This document shows, in pieces, positions 28,101 through 37,681 of a stretch of DNA of 64,000 nucleotides (the stretch's first letter is position 1; every line of letters begins with the position of its first letter). The DNA is from Singulisphaera sp. GP187 (lineage in GTDB: Bacteria; Planctomycetota; Planctomycetia; Isosphaerales; Isosphaeraceae), in the NCBI RefSeq assembly GCF_900129635.1, contig NZ_FSRB01000003.1:1092998-1156997 (forward strand), written 5' to 3'. The notes under the pieces were generated by a model that saw nothing but the letters and a program-made list of their open reading frames with translations, made no database searches and was not told the origin of the DNA. The position numbers and the translations under genes are program-made.

Positions 28101-28318
28101 GTGAGGGCGCCTGCCTTGATGGCCGGGTCGCGCTGGTCCAGACGGAGGTCGGCCTTGCGGCTCGCGCTATCCGGCCCGTGGCACGAAAAGCAATTCTCGG
28201 CCAGAATCGGGCGAACATCGCGGTTGTATTCGATCGCCCCGTCCCCCTCCGCCGCCCATGCCAACGCGGGCACGATCGAGAGGAAGAGTGCAGCCCCGAT
28301 GACGGCGGTTCGCTTCAT
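25157..28318 (-). CDS. Planctomycete cytochrome protein: PSCyt1-PSCyt2-LamG-PSD1 (DUF1549/DUF1553)
   Basis: A 1,053-residue exported protein with a signal peptide (1-22). PSCyt1 carries NCFSCHGPD (C43, C46, H47). PSCyt2/DUF1549 carries a second site, GCAVCHDHKFDPIS, near residue 326. A LamG/concanavalin-like domain lies at about 490-620 (GAWVKIP, WDLWFENGRIGTHII, VTLYLNGQRQEHEV, QDVRIYGRALPAEEVDRL). C-terminal PSD1/DUF1553 follows (VTVNRFWQEVFGTGLVRTTG). Where its relative at 8727 has PA14, this one has LamG, so the sugar-binding module is exchanged in the same scaffold. The start at 28318 follows GAGG and puts the signal peptide first; the 105 residues open upstream do not look coding. It is the first gene of an operon with the DUF1501 gene. 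Confidence 0.93.
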   Translation of the reverse strand: MKRTAVIGAALFLSIVPALAWAAEGDGAIEYNRDVRPILAENCFSCHGPDSASRKADLRLDQRDPAIKAGALTPGDLAGSELIQRIQSEERDEVMPPLATKKTLTAEQKQILKRWVESGAEYQPHWSLIAPTRPEPPVVKNEAWVRNPIDRFVLAKLEASGLAPAPEADRRTLARRLSLDLTGLPPSPAVVEAFLRDPAPDAYERFVDQMMASAHWGEHRGRYWLDAARYADTHGIHFDNYREMWTYRDWVIKAFNRNLPFDQFTVEQLAGDLLPNPTLDQQVASGFNRCNITTNEGGLIDEEYLVLYTRDRTETTSLVWLGMTTGCAVCHDHKFDPISQKEFYSLAAFFNNTTQIARDGNIKDTPPIVIVPLPADRPRAKEIAGKLVEARQQADARKPAARPEFDQWLGSTSAVALASLIPSDGLRFHAYLGEGSGKTLFVAVDGRPKTLTVPSAAWGAGHLSAKAFKSQAAGVAQVPEAGNFDKGQPFSYGAWVKIPKASATGAFMARMDDAHDHRGWDLWFENGRIGTHIIHQWPGNAIKVLANTQPKSGEWAHLLVTYDGSGKAAGVTLYLNGQRQEHEVQADTLTESIQTTVPLKLGQRHSTSVLANLLIQDVRIYGRALPAEEVDRLAKTSRATWLVDASHPKRTSAENDELFSWWLPSFDLEYGKLAATLAGLEQENAAIQARATVAHVMNERKDEAMAYILFRGEYDKRRDKVTPETPAVLPPMPADLPRNRLGLAQWLLRAEHPLTARVTVNRFWQEVFGTGLVRTTGDFGVTGETPSHPELLDWLALDFRERGWDVKSFFKTLVTSAAYRQSALVSPEKLAKDPANRMLSRGPRFRMDAEMVRDYALAASGLMVDTLGGPSVKPYQPEGVWEAVAMIGSNTRDYARDAGAKLYRRSLYTFWKRAAPPASMDIFNAPSREVCTVRRERTNTPLQALVTLNDPQFIESARNLAQLAIKGGGTSVETRAEFMAMRLLARPLRPEEGQVIQNAFEELFAYYQEHPKDATELITVGESKPDSGLDPAALAAWTMTANELMNLDEVLNK

Positions 28319-28601
28319 GACGTAACCTCGGGTCGTATCGAAGAGGAGGGAGTCGGCAGACCCCTTCCTCCCCACAGCGGGTGTGATCAGGCAGGAAAGT
28401 CGGGGGCAGGAATGCAAGCTGAGTGCAATTCTATAAAATACACGATCGCAATGCCAGCCTCGAGCGTTCCTCAGACGCGGGACGTACGGATCGCAACGCG
28501 GGCTGGTTCGTTGCGACCGTTGACCTGCTTCCGCGTTGATCCCGCGTCCTTCTCGGTCCTCCTGGCTTGTCACTTCGGTACTGAAGCGAGATGATCGGGC
28601 G

Positions 28602-29426
28602 ATGAACGACGATCCCTCGGCACTGGAATACACCGGCGAACGAATGGTCCCCGAGCGGGCGAGCGGCCGGACCTTCTGGGAGCATCTCGGCCGCTATCGA
28701 TTCGCCCGAAAGTTTGCGCGGGGGAGGCGGGTGCTCGACATCGCGTGCGGCGAGGGTTACGGGGCCGCGGCACTGGCCAAAGCCGGGGCGGCGAGCGTGA
28801 TCGGCGTCGACCTCTCGGCCGAGGCCTGCGAACACGCCCGCAGCAAGTACGGGCTCGACGCCAGGTCCGGCGACGCCCTCGCCATCCCGCTGCCGGACCG
28901 TTCCCTTGACCTGGTCGTCTCGTTCGAGACGATCGAGCATGTCGACGACCCCGCCGCCTTCCTTGATGAATGCGCTCGGGTCCTGGCCCCCGACGGGGTC
29001 CTGATCGTCTCGACCCCGAACCGGCCGGTGTATAGCGCGGAGGGCGCGCACAACCCGTTCCACCGAATCGAGTGCGACGAACGCGAGTTCGAGGACTTGC
29101 TGCGCCCTCGGTTCAAGACCGTGCGCCTGTTTACCCAGTTCCCCGAATCCAGCGGCTGGTGGAGTCTCCGCGGGCTTGCGGCCGAACGCTCTCCCTGGCT
29201 TCGGATCAAGGGCTTCTGGCGCCTCTCGACCTGGCTCTGCCCCGCCAAGCGTCGTGAGGTCGATCCGGCGATCCGCAACTCGGCCGTCGACGTCATCCAG
29301 ACCGACGAACCGTTCGCGTCCGCACTCTTCAGCCCGTACGTCGTGCGGCCGCGCTCACCCTGGAGTCGCGAGCGCCCCTATTATCTGATCGCCGTGGCCG
29401 AGGGGGTCAACCCGCCGACCGGCTGA
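28602..29426 (+). CDS. Class I SAM-dependent methyltransferase
   Basis: A 274-residue cytoplasmic enzyme of the Methyltransf_11/UbiE-like type. Motif I is VLDIACGEGYGAAAL (about residues 46-60), the acidic ribose-binding residue lies in IGVDLSAEA, and motif II/post-motif stretches are DLVVSFETIEHVDDPAAFL and LAPDGVLIVSTPNRPVYS. The N-terminal TGERMVPERASGRTFWEHLGRYRFA block is typical of methyltransferases near polysaccharide and glycosyltransferase genes. The start at 28602 is chosen over an open frame beginning at 28536. It is divergent from the PSCyt/LamG gene and nearly touches the convergent gnd gene (21 bases). Substrate unknown. Confidence 0.88.
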   Translation: MNDDPSALEYTGERMVPERASGRTFWEHLGRYRFARKFARGRRVLDIACGEGYGAAALAKAGAASVIGVDLSAEACEHARSKYGLDARSGDALAIPLPDRSLDLVVSFETIEHVDDPAAFLDECARVLAPDGVLIVSTPNRPVYSAEGAHNPFHRIECDEREFEDLLRPRFKTVRLFTQFPESSGWWSLRGLAAERSPWLRIKGFWRLSTWLCPAKRREVDPAIRNSAVDVIQTDEPFASALFSPYVVRPRSPWSRERPYYLIAVAEGVNPPTG

Positions 29427-29447
29427 CGGTCCGAACTCAAGGCTCAC

Positions 29448-30464
29448 TCAATTGGCCGGTTTCTCGACGTGTCCGCCGAACTCGTAGCGCAACGCCGAGA
29501 GCAGCTTGTCGGCGAAGTCGGACTCGCCCCGCGAGTAGAACCGTTCGAAGAGCGCGGTGGTCAAGACCGGGGCCGGCACGGCCTCGTCGATGGCGGCCTT
29601 GACGGTCCACCGCCCCTCGCCCGAGTCGGAGACCCGGCCCGAGAATGTCGCGAGGGCTGGATCCTTGAGCAGGGCGGACGCCGTCAGGTCGAGGAGCCAC
29701 GAGGAGATCACGCTCCCACGCCGCCAGACCTCGGCCACGTCCCGAACATTAATGTCGTATTGATAGTGCTCAGGGTTGCGCAGCGGGGTGGTCTCGGCAT
29801 CGACCTCGTGACTGCGTTTGCCGACATTCGCATGATTGAGGATCGCCATCCCTTCGGCGTAGGCGGCCATGATCCCATACTCGATCCCATTGTGGACCAT
29901 CTTGACGAAATGCCCCGCGCCGCTGGGGCCGCAGTGGAGGTAGCCGTGCTCGGCGGTCCCCCCCAGCGCCTCGCGTCCCGGGGTGCTCGGTGCGGACTCG
30001 ATCGGCGGCGCCAGGGTCTGGAAGATCGGGTCGAGGTGAGTGACGACCGGCCCTTCGCCACCGATCATCATGCAGTAGCCCCGCTCCAGGCCCCAGACTC
30101 CGCCGCTGGTGCCGACGTCGACGTAGTGTACGCCCTTCGCTTTCAGCTCGGCGGCGCGGCGGATGTCGTCGACGTAGTAGGAGTTGCCGCCGTCGATCAC
30201 GATGTCGCCCTCTTCCAGGAGCGGCACGAGTTCCTCAAGCGTCTTGTCGACGACGGCCGCGGGAACCATCAGCCAGACCGCGCGCGGCTTGGCGAGCGTC
30301 CGGACGAACTCGGGGAGCGAGGCCGCTCCCACCGCCCCTTCCTTGACGACCGCGGCCACGGCGTTGGGGAACACGTCGAAGGCCACGCATGTGTGGCCTC
30401 CGCCGAGCAGCCTGCGCACCATGTTCGACCCCATCCGGCCCAGTCCGATCATTCCGAGCTGCAT
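29448..30464 (-). CDS. gnd: 6-phosphogluconate dehydrogenase, decarboxylating (short form)
   Basis: A 338-residue cytoplasmic enzyme of the oxidative pentose phosphate pathway that turns 6-phosphogluconate into ribulose 5-phosphate and CO2 with reduction of NAD(P). The N-terminal Rossmann motif GMIGLGRMGSNMVRRL, the IDGGNSYYVDD signature, GTSGGVWGLERGYCMMIGG and the catalytic lysine/glutamate block GHFVKMVHNGIEYG are all present. The length matches the short, GntZ/YqeC-like class, not the 470-residue E. coli type. It starts 76 bases after the pgi stop on the same strand and is likely co-transcribed with it. Confidence 0.95.
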   Translation of the reverse strand: MQLGMIGLGRMGSNMVRRLLGGGHTCVAFDVFPNAVAAVVKEGAVGAASLPEFVRTLAKPRAVWLMVPAAVVDKTLEELVPLLEEGDIVIDGGNSYYVDDIRRAAELKAKGVHYVDVGTSGGVWGLERGYCMMIGGEGPVVTHLDPIFQTLAPPIESAPSTPGREALGGTAEHGYLHCGPSGAGHFVKMVHNGIEYGIMAAYAEGMAILNHANVGKRSHEVDAETTPLRNPEHYQYDINVRDVAEVWRRGSVISSWLLDLTASALLKDPALATFSGRVSDSGEGRWTVKAAIDEAVPAPVLTTALFERFYSRGESDFADKLLSALRYEFGGHVEKPAN

Positions 30465-30540
30465 CGACCTCTCCTTTGGCTTCGGTTCGGTTCGCGTCTC
30501 GCTTGGTCCCGGTCCGGGCCGGTCGGTCCGGCAACGGGTT

Positions 30541-32181
<1,641 letters not shown>

Positions 32182-32587
32182 CTCAGGGGTCTCCAATCGC
32201 CGTCGGCCTTACATTTTTTGTCGAGGGACGGCCAAGCGATCCGGGAGCAGACTCGCCCGCCCACAAATTCCGCGTTGGTCCATCACTACATAATCGCGCA
32301 TGAGGGCCGCGGTCAACCGGGACCTGACGGTGGAGAAGTGCGAAATCATTCGACTTTGATTGAGAAGCGACCGAGCAACTGAGCAACCGAGCAGCGCAGC
32401 GGAGTAAGTGATCTGGCCCCGCTCGGCATCACGGAACGTCGATCCGGGATCGCTTACTCCGCTGCGCTGCGTGCGAGGCTCGGTTCAAGAAGGCTCACTT
32501 CAAGACGCCTCGCGGTCGCAACGCGATTTGGGCTCACGGAGAAATCGAAAAACGGGGGGGAAGAAAAGAAGAGGAAAAGGCCGGGCG
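32182..32587. other. Intergenic region with a large inverted repeat
   Basis: These 406 bases lie between the pgi start and the upstream EboD-like gene. They hold the 18-bp inverted repeat described at 32391-32470 and a purine-rich stretch (32541-32580) containing a G7 run. The gap and the repeat suggest that pgi has its own promoter here; no -35/-10 pair was called. Confidence 0.5.
32391..32470. repeat. Inverted repeat, 18-bp perfect arms with 44-base spacer
   Basis: Arms GCAGCGCAGCGGAGTAAG (32391-32408) and its exact complement (32453-32470). Just before it the short motif GAGCAACCGAGCA/GAGCAACTGAG is repeated. It lies upstream of pgi and downstream of the EboD-like gene. No T-run follows, so a terminator role is uncertain; it may be a dispersed element or a regulatory cruciform. 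Confidence 0.7.
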
Positions 32588-33835
32588 TCAATGCCGGGAA
32601 AGACCAGGCTCCCCAGCCTCCGACTCCGTGGCTGGGCGGTACTCCGCGGGCGAACCGACCGGGCGAGTCCACGCCGCCGGATCAAGCTGTTCGAGCCGTC
32701 GAAGCGCCTGACGCATCAAGGCTTCATCCACCTCGTGGACGTCGACCGGGTCTCCGACGCCGCGGAGCATCGTCAGGGTCAGCCGCCCCCCCAGGTGCTG
32801 GCGGAACTCTTCCAGCCCCTCGAACAGGGCCGTTCCATCACGCAGGGCAGGGTGCCCCAAGGGGAGGCCCAGGTCGGTCAGACAGCGGAGCACCCGGTCA
32901 GCGACCTCGGTCGGCAGGCCGAGTGCCAGTGAAGAGTAGACCGTGTCAAGCGCCACGCCGATCGCGACGGCCTCGCCATGCCGCACCTGGAAGTCGGTCA
33001 TCGCCTCCAACCGGTGGGCCGACCAGTGGCCGAAGTCGAGCGGCCGCGCCTCGCGTGCCTCAAACGGATCGCCCCCGCGGGTGATGTGCCGGCGATGCCA
33101 CTCCGCCGAAGCCCGGATCGCCGGCAGGGCCGCCGTCAAGTCGCGCTGGCGAATCCGCGTCGCCGACGCGCACAACTCCGCGAACATCCCGGGATCCTTG
33201 AGCAACGCGACCTTCACCGCTTCGGAGAAGCCGCAAACGAAGTCGCGATCGGGCAAGGTCGCGAGTAGCGCGGTGTCGTTGATAACGGCCCAGGGGACCG
33301 CGAAGCTGCCGAGCCAGTTCTTCTTGCCGAACAGGTTGACCGCGTTCTTGACCCCCACGCCCGAATCGCCTTGAGCCAGCGTGGTGGTTGGCAGGCGAAC
33401 CAGCCGCAAGCCGCGGTGTGCGATCGCCGCGGCAAAGCCGACCGCGTCCAGCACCGCACCACCACCAACCACGACCACGTAACTCCGCCGATCCAGGCCG
33501 GCGGCGTTGAACACCTTGAGCATGCGTTCAAGGATGTGGATATCATTCTTGACCGCCTCGCCCCCTTCGACGACCTGCACGTTTCCGGCCAGCGTGATGC
33601 GGCCGGCATGCGCGGCGGTGAAGGCACGGAGCCGGTGTCGGAGTTCGGGCTGAGCACGCGCCACGTGATCGTCGAGCCAGAACTGGACCCGCGCGGGGCG
33701 GTCTCCGGAGGGCTCGAGCACGTCGGCCAGCACCCCCTGATCGGCACCGAGCACGTCGTCAGTGAAATGCAGCCGATGGACGAACGAGGGGGCGAACGAC
33801 ACCTCAGCGCGAACCGGATCGATTTCGTAGTCCAT
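32588..33835 (-). CDS. EboD-like sugar phosphate cyclase (3-dehydroquinate synthase superfamily)
   Basis: A 415-residue member of the dehydroquinate synthase-like superfamily of NAD- and metal-dependent sugar phosphate cyclases. Visible are the NAD-binding stretch YVVVVGGGAVLDAVGFAAA, LPTTTLAQGDSGVGVKNAVN, FGKKNWLGSFAVPWAVINDT, the metal/active-site region GFSEAVKVALLKD, and the histidine blocks RPLDFGHWSAHRLEAM and RHGEAVAIGVALD. The GVGVKN-FGKKN-ND pattern fits EboD proteins better than housekeeping AroB (which has DSSVGGKT). EboD normally sits in an eboABCDEF cluster linked to membrane export of small cyclic products; no other ebo gene is seen here. The last 30 residues are an extra polar tail. 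It lies 406 bases upstream of pgi on the same strand. Confidence 0.8.
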   Translation of the reverse strand: MDYEIDPVRAEVSFAPSFVHRLHFTDDVLGADQGVLADVLEPSGDRPARVQFWLDDHVARAQPELRHRLRAFTAAHAGRITLAGNVQVVEGGEAVKNDIHILERMLKVFNAAGLDRRSYVVVVGGGAVLDAVGFAAAIAHRGLRLVRLPTTTLAQGDSGVGVKNAVNLFGKKNWLGSFAVPWAVINDTALLATLPDRDFVCGFSEAVKVALLKDPGMFAELCASATRIRQRDLTAALPAIRASAEWHRRHITRGGDPFEAREARPLDFGHWSAHRLEAMTDFQVRHGEAVAIGVALDTVYSSLALGLPTEVADRVLRCLTDLGLPLGHPALRDGTALFEGLEEFRQHLGGRLTLTMLRGVGDPVDVHEVDEALMRQALRRLEQLDPAAWTRPVGSPAEYRPATESEAGEPGLSRH

Positions 33836-34026
33836 CGCGGCAAGACTTCCCGGGTAGGTGGCGGGAGCTCGTCGGGCCGTCGAGTTCGGCCGCGACGCGC
33901 GGGTGGGTACTGATGGTTCTCAAAGTATACAGGCGCGTCAAGGCTCGGTCGAGACCTCAGAACCAACGGGCGGCACGAAGTCGATCCGCAGGAATCACCC
34001 GAGACACCGCCCAGCGCAGCGAAACG

Positions 34027-34062
34027 GCCACCGGCCCTCGCGTCGCCGCGTGGGCCGGTGGC
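34027..34062. terminator. Strong GC hairpin downstream of the Gly/Met-rich gene
   Basis: Arms of 16 bases (GCCACCGGCCCTCGCG and complement with one mismatch) with a 4-base loop lie 58 bases past the stop of the minus-strand gene at 34120. No T-run follows, so it is called a terminator on position and stability only. Confidence 0.4.
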
Positions 34063-34119
34063 CGGTCAGTTCGGTTTCAACTCATCCCGAAAAAACCTAG
34101 GAGCGGACCAACCTCTGTC

Positions 34120-35736
34120 TCAAAGACCGCTCAGGTCGGCCGCGATCACGCGGATCCCCTTCTTCAAGCCGAGTGCTTTGACCATCTCGTCGGTCGCGGG
34201 CAAGGTCAGGCTCCGCTGCGGCGAGATGCTGATACCCGCGAGCACCTTCGAGTCGGTCTCGCTCCCCTTGCCGAGGACCGCGATTCCGTTCAGGATCAGC
34301 GGCGAGGCGTTTTCGATCTTGATCTTGTAGGTCGGCTTCCCCTTCAAACGCGGGCCGGGAGAGAGCTGGGCCCGCACCATGCGGTCGAGGATCCCCTCGG
34401 CCAGACCGTCGGCCACCGCCGCCACGTTCAGCTCACCCGTCTTGGTCCGCGCGAGCGGAAGCGTGAACTTGCCCGCCGCCGCCCAAGCCCGAGCCGGGCC
34501 GTCGCTGGTCGCCACCTGCACGGTCGCCTCGTCCCCATTGACCTGAACCTTGCAGGCCACGGCCGGTCCCTTCGGCTCCGAAGGAACGCCCGAAACCCCC
34601 TTCAGACCCAGGAGCGTCTTTTCTTTGAGCGCGTCACGCAGTTCTTGAGCTGCCGACTCGCCGGCCGTCCCCTTGGCAACGATCTCGTACTGCAAGACCC
34701 CCGTCTCCTCGGCGGGGAGCGACCCCAAGCCGTCGACGAAGTTTCGGGCCAGGGTCAACTCGTGGGCATTCGACCAGGACTTCGACATCCCCTCGATCGC
34801 GTCCCACTCCCGACCAGAGGCGACCCGCAACATGACAAGCTGGGCCACAGCCTGAGGCGCCTTGTCTTCGGCCAGCCGCTTCATCGCCCCCTGAACCCGG
34901 GCATCATCGGTCAACTGGCTGATCTCGCCAAGCCGGAGCTTCTCGCCCTTGGCCGGCATCGCCATCGACTGATCCGCATTCGGGTCCGACAACCGCACCA
35001 GGCGGGTGGGAAGATGCCGGGTCTGCTTGGGGCTCAGCGCGGCGAACGGGAGGCCCGTCGGAGGAACCGACCGGAATCCACCCCCTCGCCCCCCCATACC
35101 ACCGCCCATGCCACCCATACCGCCGCCCATGCCACCCATGCCACCGCCCATGCCGCCCATCATTCCGGACATGAGCGACTGCTGGTCCCAACTATCCCGC
35201 TCGCCGACCAGGGACATGATCAGGCGTCCGAGCATCATCATGCCCATCGAAGCCGGCATGGTTCCGCCACCACCCCCCATACCGCCGCCCATGCCGCCAC
35301 CGCCCATACCGCCACCGCCCATGCCTCCCATACCACCACCGCCCATGCCTCCCATACCGCCACCGCCCATGCCTCCCATGCCACCACCCATGCCGCCGCC
35401 GCCCATGCCACCGCCACCCATGCCGCCCATGCCACCGAATTGGCCGGTGGCTCCCGAGGCGATCAGACCGGGGGGAAGCACGACTCGGAGGGGGCGCTTG
35501 GTTTTGTTCGTGAGCGACAAGGTCATCCGGCCGTCGCCACTCCCCTCGGCGTTGACGGAGACATCGCCTTGTCGAACGGCATCAAACAGACTGACCGGCT
35601 TGGTCTCGGAGGAAGTCGCCTGATCTTCGGCCTTGGCCGCAGGCTCATCCGCAATGCTTGGCGTCGCGGATACGGAGAGACAGAGACCAGCCGCCAAGGC
35701 GGCCAAGCGCCCAGGCGCAAAGAGTGCGCGTCGCAT
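34120..35736 (-). CDS. Secreted Gly/Met-repeat protein, function unknown
   Basis: A 538-residue exported protein with a signal peptide (1-30). Two low-complexity blocks built almost only from Gly and Met (units GGM, GGGM, GGGGM) lie at about residues 101-158 and 192-220. They are separated by a short hydrophobic stretch (MMMLGRLIMSLVG). The N-terminal part has a beta-sandwich-like stretch (MTLSLTNKTKRPLRVVLPPG). The C-terminal half is an ordinary folded region without a recognised domain, ending in IRVIAADLSGL. Met-rich tracts can bind copper in other proteins, but there is no other evidence for that here. The start at 35736 is chosen because it gives a signal peptide. The repeat DNA is prone to slippage, so the exact repeat number may vary or be misassembled. 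Confidence 0.75.
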   Translation of the reverse strand: MRRALFAPGRLAALAAGLCLSVSATPSIADEPAAKAEDQATSSETKPVSLFDAVRQGDVSVNAEGSGDGRMTLSLTNKTKRPLRVVLPPGLIASGATGQFGGMGGMGGGGMGGGGMGGGMGGMGGGGMGGMGGGGMGGMGGGGMGGGGMGGGMGGGGGTMPASMGMMMLGRLIMSLVGERDSWDQQSLMSGMMGGMGGGMGGMGGGMGGMGGGMGGRGGGFRSVPPTGLPFAALSPKQTRHLPTRLVRLSDPNADQSMAMPAKGEKLRLGEISQLTDDARVQGAMKRLAEDKAPQAVAQLVMLRVASGREWDAIEGMSKSWSNAHELTLARNFVDGLGSLPAEETGVLQYEIVAKGTAGESAAQELRDALKEKTLLGLKGVSGVPSEPKGPAVACKVQVNGDEATVQVATSDGPARAWAAAGKFTLPLARTKTGELNVAAVADGLAEGILDRMVRAQLSPGPRLKGKPTYKIKIENASPLILNGIAVLGKGSETDSKVLAGISISPQRSLTLPATDEMVKALGLKKGIRVIAADLSGL

Positions 35737-35958
35737 TGGGGGGAAACCTTTCTGGTGCTCACCTGAGCACGCGGGGGGAATATTCGGACAAATAATCGTG
35801 GAGGTCAGAGTAAGCAGGAGAATCAACGTGCTCGATCGGATCCGGCTCAGGAGAAGAAAGGAGAACCTCGAGAGCCGGAGGAACGTGAGGGTGAAGTCGC
35901 GTTCGACTTGATCTTGGACGCCGGCCGACCCGTAGATATTCAGACTTCCGCCAAAAAG

Positions 35959-35999
35959 AAAAAAAACGGGGTCTCAAGGCCAACCGTGCGCCCCACGGC
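35959..35999 (-). terminator. Probable Rho-independent terminator after sulfatase gene
   Basis: Immediately after the stop at 36000, on the minus strand, a G/C stem (GGGG 35991-35994 region with CCCC 35968-35971, plus an inner CCGTG/CACGG hairpin) leads into eight T and further T-rich sequence. The stem is imperfect but the U-tract is clear. Confidence 0.5.
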
Positions 36000-37409
36000 T
36001 CACTTGGGGTTTGGTGTCGGCATGGGTGCATGAATCTGCTTACGCCAAGCAAGCATCTTGGCGTGGAGTTCCTTCACGCGCTCGGGCAATGAGGCGGCCA
36101 GGTCGATCTTTTCTCCGACATCATTTCGTTTGTTGTAGAGTTCAAGTTTACCGGTTTCGAAGAACTCCATGAGTTTCCAGTCCCCCGACCGGATGACGCC
36201 GACGGGGGTGGTCCGCCAGCTTCCCTTGCCCGCCCCCAGGTAGCCGGGGAAGTGCCAGTAGAGGTCCTCCCGGTCCCACGTTCCCTGGCCGCCGCTGGTC
36301 AAGAGGCTGACGTAGCTGGTCCCATCGAGCGGGTAGTCTTCCGCCACTTTGCCGCCAGCCAAGGCAACCAGGGTGGGGTAGAGGTCCACGCTGTTGATCG
36401 AACGATCACAGACGGTGCCCGCGGGGATCTTGCCAGGCCAGCGGAACAGGTACGGGACCCGGATTCCCCCTTCGTAAAGCATGCCCTTGCCCCCACGCAA
36501 CGGCGCGTTGTCGGTCACGGCTCCCGCCTTGCCGATCCCTTCCCGAGCATATCCGCCAACCCCGCCGTTATCGCTCGAGAAGATCACCAGCGTCTCGTCG
36601 GAGAGGCCGAGCTCATCGAGCGTCTTGACAACGCGACCGACGCTCTCATCAACGCTGGCGAGCATGGCGGCATAGGTGGGGTCATGATGCCCTCCGGCCG
36701 CCGGCTTTGCGGCGAACTTCTCGATCAACGCTTTCTTCGCCTGGTAGGGCGCGTGGACTCCGAAGTGAGGCAGGTAGAGAAAGAACGGCTCGGCCTTGTG
36801 CCGCGTGATGAAGTCGACCGCCTTGTCGGTCAGGAAATCGGCGAGGTAGGTCCCGTCGGGATAGGTCACCTTGGGACTGGTCGTGAACTCGAAATGCTGG
36901 CCCATCGAGACGATCGCTTCGTCGAACCCACGGCGCCGGGGATGATAGTCCCCTTGCTGACCGAGATGCCACTTGCCGAACATCCCCGTAGCATACCCTG
37001 CCGACTTGAGGGCCTGGGCGATCGTCACCTTCTCCAATGGTAGCCCCTGGGCATTGTCGACCGGGCGCAGGGGACGGCTCTTCCAGTCGAACCGGTCAAT
37101 CGAGCCGACGGTATAAACGCCGGTTCGCGGCCCGTACTGGCCGCTCATCAAGGCGGCACGCGTCGGCTGGCAGTTGGGACCGCACGAGTAGCCATCGGTG
37201 AACTTCAAGCCCTGGGCCGCGAGCCGGTCGATGTTGGGCGTCTCGTAATAGCGGCTCCCGTAGCAAGCGACGTCGGTGTAACCGAGGTCGTCGGCCAAGA
37301 TAAACACAATGTTCGGCTTGCGGTCCGCCGCCCAACTGTTCCGCGGCGCCTGGGCAGCCGCAGCCAGCAACAGCAAGGCCACCATTCCACGAACGACGCT
37401 CCGGCTCAT
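36000..37409 (-). CDS. Secreted arylsulfatase (formylglycine-dependent, CXPXR intact)
   Basis: A 469-residue exported sulfatase with a signal peptide (1-28). The N-terminal metal-binding start is PNIVFILADDLGYTD (DD pair), and the formylglycine motif is CQPTRAALMSG (C80-R84), followed by GMFGKWHLGQQ with the active-site Lys/His and the metal residues in VIFSSDNGG. A family-typical C-terminal domain ends at LAWRKQIHAP. It removes sulfate esters, probably from sulfated sugars, after conversion of C80 by a formylglycine-generating enzyme that is not in this window. It is divergent from the M28 peptidase gene; the 272-base gap between them must hold both promoters. Confidence 0.93.
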   Translation of the reverse strand: MSRSVVRGMVALLLLAAAAQAPRNSWAADRKPNIVFILADDLGYTDVACYGSRYYETPNIDRLAAQGLKFTDGYSCGPNCQPTRAALMSGQYGPRTGVYTVGSIDRFDWKSRPLRPVDNAQGLPLEKVTIAQALKSAGYATGMFGKWHLGQQGDYHPRRRGFDEAIVSMGQHFEFTTSPKVTYPDGTYLADFLTDKAVDFITRHKAEPFFLYLPHFGVHAPYQAKKALIEKFAAKPAAGGHHDPTYAAMLASVDESVGRVVKTLDELGLSDETLVIFSSDNGGVGGYAREGIGKAGAVTDNAPLRGGKGMLYEGGIRVPYLFRWPGKIPAGTVCDRSINSVDLYPTLVALAGGKVAEDYPLDGTSYVSLLTSGGQGTWDREDLYWHFPGYLGAGKGSWRTTPVGVIRSGDWKLMEFFETGKLELYNKRNDVGEKIDLAASLPERVKELHAKMLAWRKQIHAPMPTPNPK

Positions 37410-37681
37410 CCTGACCTCACTTGAAAGGATCCTTATACTGGACTGGCACGCGAAACGCGTTTGCTGATGCTAGTCGGTTCGCCGATCCGCCGCCACCAGA
37501 TCGTTCGCGCCGACGAAAGACAACATCGCGATCGCTTTCGAGCCGCCCGCCCCCCTCTGGAGCGCCGCTCAACGCGTGCCTAAGATCAGAAGCTCCGCGA
37601 GTGATGGAGCCTCGCCAACCCGATTGGCGTCATCGCCCGCGAATCTCAACCTGGCTTGATCCCTCGCGGAGTTCAGCGACC

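Noticed and set aside
32588..33835. Housekeeping 3-dehydroquinate synthase (aroB)
   Set aside because: The DSSVGGKT-type stretch of AroB is replaced by DSGVGVKN and the rest fits EboD-like cyclases better; no other shikimate gene is near.
35091..35440. CRISPR-like or satellite repeat array
   Set aside because: The regular repeats are codons for Gly and Met inside one open reading frame; there are no unique spacers.
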